DNA of 14,750 nucleotides from an uncultured Clostridia bacterium (GTDB taxonomy: Bacteria; Bacillota; Clostridia; Christensenellales; UBA1242). The position numbers were made by a program, and so were the translations under genes. Positions 1 through 13,000 of this stretch are shown piece after piece (positions within the stretch are counted from its first letter, which is position 1; every line of letters starts with the position of its first letter). Location: positions 1-14,750 of the forward strand of contig CAMYXB010000016.1 of assembly GCA_947303145.1 (NCBI GenBank), written 5' to 3'. The notes under the pieces are model-generated. The model was not told the origin of the DNA. It made no database searches and worked only from the letters and a program-made list of their open reading frames with translations.

Positions 1-1
1 G

Positions 2-1021
2 AACACCGACTCCTTCGATATAGTGGTCACCGTCAAGTATCTTGCAGGACAATTGAATAATGATGGTGAGGACATGTTAGTCTCCACCACAATCAAGGAG
101 AAGGAATATCACTACACCCTTGCTGTAGAGAATATGGCAGGGCTTAGTATGAACATCTCTCATGATGGAAAGGAGAGAAACTATATAGCATACACTGGCA
201 CAGTGGCAGACGAAGCCACCGCACCAGATTATCTTGACCTCACTCCAGTAGTGGAGAGCGGATATCAACTCGGAGATTTGACTTACGAGGTGCTCACCCC
301 TTCAGGTAGGGAATCCACCACCAATAAGGATAAGATAAATCTCTACAACAATCATGGTGTGTGGCATCTCACTATCAGCAAGACAGCTGGTAGCGACATC
401 ATAGGTTGCTGTGTCAAGATTACCGCCCCCGTCAAGAAGATTTATGACGGATACACCATGGGCATCAACTTCTATTATTATGTCTATATAGTAGACGTTG
501 TCATAAACAACATATCTATTGATGGGCTTGATAGTGATGATAACTTCAGCATCAATTTCTCCTCATCTAGAGTGCTCAATGTCACTATAGACGGATATGG
601 ACTCACCAGCAATCTCACCAGAGCAGTCAATAGCATATCTAGGTCCATAGTCGGCAATGATATGTCCCTGTTCTTCAAGATGAAGACAGCCTCGTCTAGC
701 AGTTATGAGAGGATAGAGGCGAGCGATGATGCCAATCTGCCTTTCTATATCAATATGTTTGCATTAGACAAGGATCCTACCTCAGTCACCATATCTTCTG
801 GTGACCTTGGAGCCCTCTCTAGATATGAATATTCAAAATATAATAAGCAGATAAGACTGGAAGGCACCAACGAAGAGAGTGTCACTTCCATGTTTGTAGA
901 TGTGGGGTATGTCTACTCTAAAAATGACGGAGGCATAATATTCGTCTCCCCTGATGACTATGACTGCGTATATAGAGTAAGTCGCACATTTAATGTGGTG
1001 GTCACGCAAGGCATAGCCGAG
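2..1021 (+). other. Beta-sandwich-like tandem domains (Ig/cadherin-like), N-terminal to the GLUG modules
   Basis: Residues 1-340 of the visible protein have no GLUG core. The pattern F-x-h-h-V-x-V or a close variant, typical of the last strand of Ig-like or cadherin-like bacterial surface domains, occurs three times: FDIVVTV at base 14, FYYYVYIV at base 470 and FNVVV at base 989. The spacing is about 153 and 173 residues. This suggests the window opens at the last strand of one domain and then holds two more. Sequence between these points is strand-like and Asp/Ser/Asn-rich. The domain family is inferred from pattern only and could equally be another all-beta fold. It probably acts as a spacer or stalk. 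Confidence 0.45.
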
Positions 1022-4000
1022 GACAACATCTATCCTATCTACAACGAGAGCCAACTGCGTGACATGACAAGTGGCAGGAACTATATCCTCATGAACAACT
1101 TGACCATAACCTCCCACGAGCCTATCAACTCCAGTTTCGCTTCTTTTGACGGCAACAACAAAGTTATCACTATACAGAACTTCGCTTATGACACCATGCC
1201 TACTGTGTCTGTGTCTCAGTCCAAGAATTTCGGCTTGTTCGGCACAATTCCTGCGGGGAGCATTGTCAAGAATGTCACTGTGGCTCTTGTCAACAATCAC
1301 TCCACGAGTATGGATTTGTCCGTCTATTCTTCCGTCAATTTCGGTGGAATAGCTGGTATAAACAATGGCATCATCACAGGCTGCGATGTCATCACTGTCT
1401 TATCAGGTGATGCTGGCAAGGTGTATGACAATTCATCTATAAGTGCATATCTTGACAAGGATTTTGACTATTCATTGAACATCATCACATCTTCTTCTTG
1501 CAACTTCAACTTAGGTCTACTCGTGGGGAGCAACTCCACCACTGGTGTCATCACCAACTCAAGAGTGGGCAGAGATGAGATGTATGTATATTCCGCATCA
1601 CAAGGCACTGCTGTCGCAGGCTCCTCTTCTGATGCAGTGAGTTATGAATTGATTGCCCTAGAAGGCGTGGCACCACTCACTCTTGTCAATGTTTCCGCCC
1701 TTCCTTCTACCAATTCCACTGGAATAGGCTCACTCAATATCGCAGGCTTCGTGTCCAGCAATAGTGGTATCATATCCAATAGTTTCGTCAAGAATATCCA
1801 ACTCGAGTCCTTCAATGAGAGTGGAGGTATCAGTGTTATCAAGGTGGCTGGCTTTGCCGTCAATAACACAGGATATATCTATGGCTCATTCGTCACAGGA
1901 TTCGAGGAAGAAGGCATAGATTATATGTCCTCCAGCGCCACTTATAATAGGAAGCTCGGTGGTGGAATATTCTCCAATGGTGTAGTTTCTGGCTTCGTGT
2001 ATCAAAATGATAGATATATCGAGGATTGCTATTCCAATATTGATATAACAGGCATCTACGACACCGCAGTCAAGACTAGAAAGGTGAGAAGTGACCTGTC
2101 TATCAATGCCGAAAGGCACAACCAAGCAGGTGCAGGATTCGTGTATATCATGGGAGACAATGGATATATCACCACATCTTATTCGTTGTCCAAAGTCCTT
2201 CCTCTATCTAGTGCATTCAGCCCATTTGAGATGAATCTTGACTTCGCTCCTAACCCTGACGCTACATCGAGGACCAACGCAGGCGGACGCATCGAGGATT
2301 GCTACTATCTCGTAGAGGAATCTATCAGTGAGACTTTCTCCGCACTTAGCACCAACAATGAGAGAGCTAGACAACTTTCCGATAGCCCTCAAAGCGATAT
2401 GGAGGACCTAGATGTCGTCTCTGGCGCCAATCAATTCACAGACAAGTCCAGTTTCAACAACTTTAGTTTCTCTTCTGCTAGTTTCAGAGATGATAAAGAT
2501 ATATATCTATCTGGCGTGTGGGCCATGTATATCTCCAAGGATAGCAATGCTGGCTTCCCAGAATTAGTCAGTGCCAACAACATCGCTATATCCGCCAGAG
2601 TTATCAACACCAAACTAAGCGACGAGGCACACAATATATACTACTACAAGTATGTCAGTGAAGACATTGGCTCTGCCTCCAACCCTTATCTCATATCCAG
2701 CGTAGCAGAGTATAACAAGGTCATCTCTGGTGGCGCAGTGTCCAACAATTTGAGTGACGACTCTGTCACCAAGTTCTACGGAAATGTAAGACTTATAGCC
2801 AACCTTAACTTTGCCTCCACCACTTCTATCGCCTCGACCAATGTGGAATACACATCTAAGGCTAGTGGCATAAGTGTGTTTGATGGCAACTACCTATCTA
2901 TGTATAACATCAACATCTCCAGCTTCTCTGGTGGTGTGTCTTCTTTCGGTCTCTTTAGAGATATATATGGTGCCTCTGTCAAGAATCTAAACCTTGGCAT
3001 AGGTGTCATCAATGGTGGTCAAAGCGTGGCTGTGGGTGGACTGGCTGGTGTAATAGTGGATTCTGTCGTGCAGAATGTTTCCATCACTTCTTCTTCCTCT
3101 TCTTCCAATATTCTTGGCAAGAACTATATCGGAGGATTGGCTGGCGTGGTGCTTTCTTCTTCCAGCGATGTGGGTTATGGCCTCAGTGGCATTAGGTCCA
3201 ATATTTCCCTTGCTGGCAGTGTGTCTGGCAGTGCTACAGCGGGCTGCCTCACTCAGTCATTCGGTCTTTATACTCTCATTACCGTCAATTCTCAGTCGAG
3301 CAATTTGATGCTCAATAGATTGACTGACAAGGTATATTATGCCGGTGGTATAGCAGGCGTGATAGACCTTAGACAAATAGTGGACAATGATATGGTAGAC
3401 TCAGCTGTGAGAAGCATAAATGCCTACAACCTCACCGTTGGCGAAAATAGAGCCAACTCTCCAATATTTAGTGAAAGTGCATCATACTCTCTCGAGATTA
3501 TCTCAGACTATGTAGGAGGCTTGTTTGGCTTCATGGGAGAGGAGACATATCTTGAAAGTGGCAGATTTATTGTGGGAGAGGAGACAGCCCTTTCTAGTAG
3601 CAAAGTCGCTGGAGGACTTGTGGGTGTCAACTTTGGCAAAATATCCAAATCTTTCGCTTCATTTAGCGATGAAGATATGGAGGGATTAGATAGTGACATA
3701 GCTAGTTTCGCCACTGGAAGTATAGAGAGTTATGACAGGAAGAATACCACCATATTCTCTCACAATGCCAATGTTGCCCCGATGTATATTGGAGGATTAG
3801 TGGGCATCAATGTCGCTGGTAGCAACGCCTATTCTGGCACTATCTCACACTCATTCTCCAGAATAGATGTCAAGAACTCTCACGCCATAGGTGTGGGTGG
3901 CATAGCAGGTGCCAGTTGCGTGGGTGAGATAAGCAATGTATTCACCACCTCCAGCCTCATGGGAGACCTTTCTTCTCCAAATACTAGAATAGGTGCAGTC

Positions 4001-7000
4001 ATAGGAGAGATTTTCGACAGAGATAGGAGCACAGGTTTCTTCTCTCAGACTTTCGGCACTGATGATCACCTCGTTCTCAAGAATATCGTTGCCCTCAACT
4101 CTTGGGATAGCGCAGACTTTGAACTGCTGAACAACTACAACAAGAGACGCACACTAGATGGGGACAATAGATACAACTACATCGGCAGTCTGTATGGCTA
4201 TTATGACAATATCGGCAGTGGCACCGCAGATGACCCAGAGGGTATAGTGACGATAGACTCAGACGTCTATGTCATGCCATATCTTGTGGAAACATACAAT
4301 ATCCCTGCCCTCAAGGAATTGATGAACAAAAGACGTAGTGGCGAGGAGATAAATATAGATAAATATTCAGATGTCCTCAAGATAACCACTCCTAGCGGAG
4401 AGGAGAACACTCCTGCTTTCCGCACTTGGGGTGTGGGCACTGGACAATATAAAGATGCCTATCTGTCAAGCAGACTAGAGAACACTCTCATCTATCCTGA
4501 TGCCTATGGCGAATACTTTATGAGTGATGAGAGAGTCAGCGATGATGACGAGGTGACATATTCCTCCTCTCTCCGCCTAGACACATATTTCAAGCAGAGC
4601 AAATGGCCTATAGATATATGGGCGATGAAAAGCGACAAGATACTCCCTGTCCTCGACTTTGGCTTCAAAGTGAGTGTCATCAGGATATACACAGTAGATG
4701 ACTTCATAAGAGAGATGTCCTCACCTGACACAGAGGGCAAGACCTATGTCATCATGAATGACCTCGACTTTAGTGGCAGAGATGCACACATTTCTGCTAC
4801 ATTTAGAGGCAATCTTTCTGGCAGATTGATGAAATATGGCGAGAATGACCAATATGAGAGGAGACCTATCCTGTTCAATATTTCATTCAATTTCTCATCA
4901 GAGGAGCCACTCACTGGCACAGCTAGTTATGGACTGTTCAGCGTCATCAGCAATGCGGTTATTTCTGACCTCAACATTGTCCTTAGTGAGAGCAATGTAT
5001 TGTTCAACAAAGCGTTGGTGGACACCACAGCCATGGCTGTCCTAGTGGGCACTGCACAGAATAGTTCCATTCGAAATGTTCACATATACAGCAGTCTACT
5101 TGACGTGGTGGACGATACTTACAGAGATTTCTCTCTGTCCTCACAGACAACCGAGTCTCTTACAGTGTCCAGTGGATATGAGAAGAACGAGAATGGCACC
5201 ATTGTCTCCATCTCCAATCCTTATCTATGCACTGCAAAGTATGTAGATAATGACACTAGAGTTGTCCGTTATTTCTATCAGTATGACGGCAATACATTCA
5301 AGTTTACAAGCAATATTGCCGTCAGTGGCGAAGTGCCAGACATAGAGGTATCATATGGTTCACTTAAGAGCAATGCAGACATACTCGCTGGAGTTATTGG
5401 TTCAAGTGCAGGCACACCAGTGCGCATAGCATCTTCTTCTGTCAGTCTCCCTATCACTCTCACTTGCACAGGCTCAACCACCAAGCCAAAATACGTAGCG
5501 GGCATGGCTGGATATGTCTTTGGAGAATTTACTAAGTTACTTTCTACTAGCGATATTACAGTTGAAGTAAATAGTGTATCACTTGATAAAGCTGATTCAG
5601 TTGATGTAGAGGAGATGTATGTGGGCGGAATGTTCGCCAAAGTGCAGGGCTCTCTCAATAACATAACGGTTCATTCATCATCTATCACTGTGGCAAGCGA
5701 TAGTTTAAGAGACGATTCAGCCACAGATGGCAGGATCAAGACTAGGAGCAGTTCCGTAGGTATATTTGTCGGTGGCGTTATCGCCAGCGTATCTATGGAA
5801 TCGCAAGACCTAGCCGGTGACAATGCTGGGGTGAATATCGAGTCAAGAGATGTCAAGATAGATGTCTACTCTATAGGCAAGACATTCATAGGTGGCGTGC
5901 TAGCAGACAATAACTACAATCTCAAGAATCTCAGTGCGATTTCCACACTAGATGACAGCGCTCACATTAGATTGCATCTAAATGATGCCAAGAGCGGATA
6001 TGCTACAGAGTATGTAATGGGTGGAGTGATTGGCAGAAATAGAGCGTCCAAACTCACCACTCTTTATAGCAATGTCTCAATGCTCACAGAGGGAGACACT
6101 TCTTCCACAGTCATCATGGGAGGCATCGTGGGCAAGACCGTATGCGAGGAGACAGAGATAGACGGAGCAGTCAGCGATGCAGGGAGGATAGAGCAGTCGT
6201 CCACAGATGTAGATGGACATCACACATTATTCACTCTGTATATGGGTGGAGTGGTAGGCAAGGCATCTAGCACAGCCGAAACACTTATCCTCAAATTAAA
6301 ATATGTGGCATCATTCGCAGATATATTTGCCTCACAGCAAGCCAAGATGTATATAGGCGGAGTGGTTGGCTCAGTGGGGAGATTGTATTCCTACAATTCT
6401 CTCTCCATCGGAGACATTTCTCTTGCCAGAGGTTATGGCGAGGTAGATTCTTCATACTTCTATCTAGGTGACACCGCCGGTGGCACAGAGTATTTTGTCG
6501 GCGGTTTTGCCGGACAATGCATCAATAGTTTTGCAGAATCTAGCGGTTCTGTGGGCACTGTGGTCATGTCCAGCATCAAGGACTATGCCATAGCGCAAAA
6601 ATTGGAGATTAACTATGGTCCAGTCATTGGTAGTGCACCTACCACAGCCACATCTAGTGGAGTGGCAGTGGCGAGGAACAAGAATGTGCACTATTGCGAG
6701 AATTTGTCACTTGTTATGGACAATGGCTATTGCGATTACTTCGATGCTATCTCACAGATACAGATAGCCCAGCCATTTGATGCCATCTTCTCACTAATAA
6801 AAAGCTACGAGAATAGCACGAATAAATTAGATATATACTCTTCTAAGTCAATATCAAATTATGGTAGTAGATACTCACGCCAAGTCAGTGGTAGCAAGCT
6901 TTATCCATACGAGCTTACCTCCACTACTATTGAAAGTGGCAAATATATCGAAAGTGGGAAATATTATGTCCTGACAGAGAACATTGTGACAAATAACTAC

Positions 7001-10000
7001 CTATCAGTCAGAGATGAAGCCAAAGGATACTTCATCAATGCACAAGGATATTCCATCACAGCACAGAGAGTCAATGGAACATCTATACCTGTGCTAAAGA
7101 ATGTCTCCGAGGACTCAGTGGTGTCCAGCCTTATCTGTCAGTTAGATACTGATAGCGTCATAGGTGGCTTTGGTGCATTCACAACAAACAACTATGGCTT
7201 TATATTCGCCAGCATAGTCTCTGGACAAATAAATACTACCAATGCCAACACCGCAAGTTTTGCCAATTACAACTATGGTGTAATATCTAGTTCATTCAGC
7301 ATAGCCGATATATCCTCCAACTTGGCTATATCTGGACTTGTCACCAACAATGGTGGTATAGTGAATGATACCATGTATGTAGGCAATATGTATTCGTCAT
7401 ATTTCTCAGGTGTTATATCTCGCTCTGGCTCCAGTGCAGATGAATCCATATTCGCAGGCATAGCCAGCAACAACACATATGGAGTGATGTCCAACTGCTA
7501 TACCGATGCCGCTATTAGTGGCACAGGTGCCAAGTTCTATCCTGTCACCAATATTTATGGCAGTGCAGACAGAGCCAACCTTTACAGAACATATTATGAT
7601 TATGTGGCATATCACCCTAATGTCGCCAGTGGCGAGAGTGCCGAGAACTATGAAGGCAAGAGCGTCAAGGATATTTTCAATATACCAGCCAGCGATAGAA
7701 CCAATACAGACTTTATCACAGACAAGGGTATATTCGTGTGGACGTCCTCACTCTCTGGTGATAAGGGCAACTACGAATACACTAATATTGAAAATCTCTT
7801 TCAGCCTATCATGGTGGGTGCAGAGAACAAGGAGAAACTCATCAGTCTCTACAGCAAGTCCGAATATTCTGTCAGTAGCACAGAAGAGGAAGAGGTGATA
7901 ATAGACAGCACATGGTTCAACTATAGTTATGTCACACTCGACTTCGAGAGACTGCTTGCTGACAACACGCACAATGTCAACAAATATATGGACATCATAT
8001 ACACAGGTGATGGCCTGGCAGACATAGACAATCTGACCAAGCCAGAAGATGATATAAGCATCACCAATGGCATGAAAGATAGGCCATACAGGATTAAACA
8101 CGCTGGTATCCTCGATTCCATAGTCATAGAGAATAGCAAACTTGAAATACCTAAGTATAGATATTATAGCGTAGAGAACGACCTAGACTTCTCCAAGTAT
8201 GAGGAGGAAATCTACTGGTCAGAGACTTGGGATAAGATAGGTGCATACTTCTATGGAGATTTCAATGGCAATGGCAGGACGATAAGGAATATGTATTCGT
8301 CATATGGCTTGCTTCGTGCCATACCTGAACTTGCACAAATCAACAAGGTTATAACCAAAGAAGAAGACAAGGGCATTATCCCTAGCAAAGTGTATAACCT
8401 CACATTCGACAACTGCTACTCCAAGACGGGACTTATCGCTGGATATCTAGGTGAAGGCAATGAAATATCATATATCACCACCACAGAAAATGCGAACTAT
8501 GTGTATAATGGCAATCTTAGCGAGGTGTCCGTTGACGGCAAGTTATTCTTCTTCCCTCAAGAGTCTGGTGAGAGTGAGACTGATGCCAACAACAAGAATA
8601 TAGATTTCTTCAATCCTACCTCCTACTTCACATACACTATAGGACCTAGGAGCAACACCTATGTCGTGTCTGACTCTGGCTCTCGCCTCGGCACCAAGGA
8701 TACCTCCTCTGTGCCATTTGCTGGAGGTCTCGTGGGTGTCATGAGCGGTGGCAAGATAGACAATATAGGATATTCTATCAATAGCCTAGGCAATGTCGTG
8801 CCAGGTAGATTTAAGAATGTCCACGTCCTTATACATGGATATGAGAGGGAAGTCAGTTATGCCGGTGGCCTAGTGGGTGTCATGACAGGTGGCGTAATAG
8901 GGGCAGAAGAAAATGAGATGAAATTCGGAGGTGTCAAGCTGTATTCCTATGTGGATATAGACGATCCTTCCAAACTCGAAAACAGATTTACTGAATATGT
9001 GACTAAAGACAAGTTCTATAGTGATGTTGTGTCATACAAGTCACATGTTCATGTGGTATATCAACCATACTCTTATCTCGGTGGCGTAGTGGGCTACATG
9101 AGAGGGGATGCTAGACTGCAGAATATCTCAATCGAAGAGACTAAATCCAACAACACCAGCAATCCATCTCCAGATATGCCAGCATTAGAGATAAATGGAC
9201 TATACGTCATGGGCGCTATGGTAGGAAGAATGGATACAACACATGGCTCCAGTCAGGTAGATGTGGATCCTACACCTGCCATAGAAGACTGCTCAGTGTA
9301 TAATTTCAACATGAGCATAGGCAGTGCCAAAGTTAAAAAAGTGGGCGACGACGCCGTTTCTTCTGAGCCAGTCAGTAGTGAAAAGGATCCATTCTTAGAT
9401 CAAGATATCCTTCCTTTCATCATAGCCAGCGAACTGACCATTGGTGGCATGGTGGGTGTGATAGAGAATGGTATTGTCAAGAATGGCAAGTATGCCTATA
9501 ACCAAGGAGAAAGCAAGTCGACTGTGAACTTTGGCAAACTTTGGGGCAATTATCAGGTATACATGGGTGGCATAGCCGGTGTTATTAAGGACAAACAAGA
9601 GGTGGGCTCCCACACCATTCCTTCCAAGATAGATAGTTGCAAAGTCGAAAATGCAGTTCTCTTCCTCAAATCTGGACAGAACAGCATTGTCGGTGGCATG
9701 GTGGGCTTACTATGCGGTGGAGAAGTGGTAAATTGCACCACAGACGATACGAGTTATGTCAAGTCTTTCTACACATTCACTGCCGAATGTAGAGCAGAAG
9801 CATTTACTAGTCTTAAGAGTAAGAATTCCGCACTCAAGCTCATTAGTCCCACGAATAAAGAAGTCGAGGCTTGGAATATCGATTGGAGTGATTTATTTGT
9901 GTGGAAAAACAACCTTTCTGATTATTCCTACACCTTTAGTGCGGGTGCATATTTCACAGCCACTGGTTCGCTCAAAGGCTATGCAGTGGCTGGTGGTATA

Positions 10001-13000
10001 GTGGGTAGAATGAGTCATGGTCTAGTTTCCGACTGCACCAATAGTGCCGAAATTGTCGCTTTCAGCAATGCAGGTGGCATAGTGGGCGAGATTATCCATG
10101 AGGATAGAAACTACACCGCCGATGTGACTGGTTGCACGAACAATGGTGATGTTAAGGGCGTTGGAATCCTCAATGGAGAATACACTATAGAGATGAATGC
10201 CTCTGCAACGGGTTCTAGCAATGTTGATGACAATATAAATGAGCTTAAGAAGAAATACAGCAAAGAAAACTTCAGCATATACAGACTGCTAACAGAGGGC
10301 ATCCTTCCTGATGAGACAGGAGCTGACTCTGATGTTGACTTTGCAGGAAAACTTCTAGCCTTTATGGAGCTCAGCTTTAGCATAGGTACCAGCGCTTCAG
10401 GTGGTATAGTGGGTTATGCCTACTCTAGTGTGAGAGTCAATCCTATCTATACGACCAGCGGAGAGGAAGTTATTCTATACAAGGTGAATATACTCAATTG
10501 CTCGTCCAGTGATGATGCTATCATAGGATATATCACAGGTATGTTTATGGGCGGTATAGCCGGACTTGTCTCTGGACCTGACTATCGCTCCATACTCATC
10601 AAAGATTGCGACAGCGCTTCATCACTTAGAGGCTATGCAATATGCTCATTTGCTGGAGGTATAGTGGGATATTTGGCTTCTGCGACAGTGGATAATTGCT
10701 ACTATTATGGACATTACCTCAACATTTTCACAGACCTAGTCGATGCAGATACATGGACCTCATTTAGTTCAGGCGCAGATGCAGTGCTCAATGTTTTCGC
10801 CATTCCTAATATCATGGGTGGTGTCGTGGGTTATATGCAGGGTGGTTATGTCCGCAACTGCAATACAGGCAAACTGGATGACATCGCCACATGGGCAAGC
10901 GTGGTATTGGCTTTGAGAGTGGCAGGCGGACTCGTAGGTGTTATGAAGGGTGGCACATTTGCGGTGACAGCCACAGATGACAACCCGGGCATAGTCTACA
11001 ACACTGCACTCGTCATCTGTCCTATGGGTGTGGCTGGTGGAGCCTTTGGTGTGGTCAACGGAGGCACTATCAGGACATTCGGCAGAGATACCAGCATGCT
11101 AAGTATAGTGAGCGATATATATGATCTAGTGAATAAATACAAGAACAATACATCTGGTGATGGCTTCTTCGGCAAACTTGTAGCTTCTTTCAAGGAGACT
11201 TTCTATGGTCTCATCATCAACATGCCTTCTGGCATAGTCTATGGATATGTGTCAGGCGGACTTGTCGGTATGTATAATGGTGGCAATGATGGCAAACTCT
11301 CTGGCATGATCAACACTGGCACTGTCACCAACAACTTTACCCTCGTATTATCACTTATGGGATTGTTCAAGTATAAGATAAAGAATGTAGAGTATTCGAT
11401 AGTTCAATTTATATCAAAAATTGGTGATGTGGAAACAGAGGGTGTAGGAGATGAGATTTCGACCAAATTTGATAATTTCATAAAAGCCGTCAACGATTTG
11501 ATGGAAAAGTTGAGGAATTTTGTCCCTGGATCCCTTGAAGGAGGTCTTATAGTTAATGGCAAGAAAACACCTCTATTCAAGGTGGGAGGATCGCTCAATT
11601 TTACTCCCGAGATGGATATTGGGCTCAATTTTAATCTCAACCTAGGCACAGGTCCGCACACCTTGTCTGAGTTCCTCAGTGAGTGGTGGCTAGACGACTA
11701 CTTTTTCGGTGGAGTAAATAGCAACGGAGACAAAGTTCTTAGAGTAGCCAGCAAGAGTAGTTCACTTAGACTCAGTGACTTTATCACCAAAGAAGAAAAA
11801 ATAGAAAAAGAAAAAATCAAAAACTATTCTGACGATGACCCTACTCAAAGCGAAGTGGGGACAAGAGAGATGGGACAAGGCACATCTGGTGGTGTGGTGG
11901 GACTCATCACTGGCAAGAATGAAGTGCGCCTCAACTTCAGCTTCAACTTCTCCATAGGCATCAGTTTCACAGATTTCTTCAATATGTTCAAGGGAGGCAC
12001 AGATACAGTCAACCCTGCCATAGCATATGTGCAAAGTGGAGCTGGGGACAATGTGGTGGATGATAGCTCCTCTACAGGAGGTGTCAACTTCTTCACGGGC
12101 GTAGTGGCTTCATCTGGCACAGCAGGTGGCATAGTGGGTTCTGCTATGGGCAACACCACCATTACTTTCTCATGGAATGTTCAATTTGCACTTGGAGATT
12201 GCCCAGGAGTGTTTGGCGCATACAATGCCGGTGGTATCCTCGGTTATGGTGCCAGTGGCGTCCAAGTGGTCTCCATTCCATTTGGAGGAGAATTCAACTT
12301 CATGGTGCTCAACACCGCCAATGTCTACTCAATAGGCAACGCAGGAGGAATCATCGGTTATGCCAAGGGCGCCACTATCAGCACTCAAGATATAGATGAT
12401 AAATTTAGAACATTGGAAATCGGTGCATACATGTCATACACCGACAAGAACGGTGAAAGAAAAGACCTCTTCAATTTCTCTTTCTCTACAGAGATTCTAA
12501 GTAAATTCGCCAAACTCTTCGTTTTCAATACGGTCAATACAGGCAATGTGCACGGCGTATTCTCTGCCGGTGGTCTAGTTGGAGTGTTAGAGGATGGTGG
12601 TGGCAATACTACGGCTTTCGTAGGTCAAGCCATTACATGCGGTCACCTGCTTAATATTAAGGATGTCGCTGGTGACAACAGTATCACTGCGTGCAATAGT
12701 GCAGGTGGTGCAGTGGGTTATATAGCAGGCAATAGATGTCATATCTCCGACACTGTGAGAGTGGGCACCAACTGGAAACTCGGTAGTATTAAATTAGGCA
12801 AGGTCTACGTATCTGCCCATAGAGAGACCGGTCACGCCGGTGGCTTGTTCGGCTATTCTGCAGGCTCTTTAGAGATAGGTAGATGTGTCCCTAAGACTAG
12901 CAGTTCATCTTCTTCCAATGTCAGCGGAGCCTCAAACAATAAAGAATTCGAGATAAACAATGTCGTGATAACCCAAAGTGTCATAGTTAGCGACGGCAAG

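Larger units (their letters stand above)
6887..7819 (+). other. GLUG module D (short N-x-G type)
   Basis: Residues 2296-2606. It opens with S-G-S-K-L-Y-P-Y-E-L-T-S, then YYVLTENIV and FINAQGYSI, which match the header pattern in degenerate form. The body has four loose repeats: GGFGAFTTNNYG (base 7160), FANYNYGVISSSF (near 7260), SGLVTNNGGIVN (near 7334) and AGIASNNTYGVMSNCY (near 7457). Their style matches module A, not B, C or E. A closure-like stretch follows: YEGKSVKDIF, then F-V-W-T-S-S (near 7733) and F-Q-P-I-M (base 7799). It is the shortest module, about 310 residues. Confidence 0.6.

Noticed and set aside
833..1300. Antisense open frame of 155 codons
   Set aside because: It lies wholly inside the giant + strand gene, shows no recognisable domain, and has no separate promoter or ribosome binding site that I can see. 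Long antisense frames are expected opposite a stop-free gene of this base composition.
5278..5664. Antisense open frame of 128 codons with P-P-T patches
   Set aside because: The Pro-Pro patches are simply the complement of the Gly-Gly codons in the GLUG cores, so it is a shadow of the real gene.
7506..7898. Open frame of 130 codons on the + strand in another register, and an overlapping antisense frame at 7748-8101
   Set aside because: Both overlap the uninterrupted main frame, which carries clear GLUG and closure motifs in this region. Neither has a recognisable domain.
11588..11968. Alternating strands considered as an outer-membrane beta-barrel (autotransporter) segment
   Set aside because: The segments are few, separated by GLUG cores and charged tracts, and lie inside the gene instead of at its C-terminus, so a translocator barrel is not supported.
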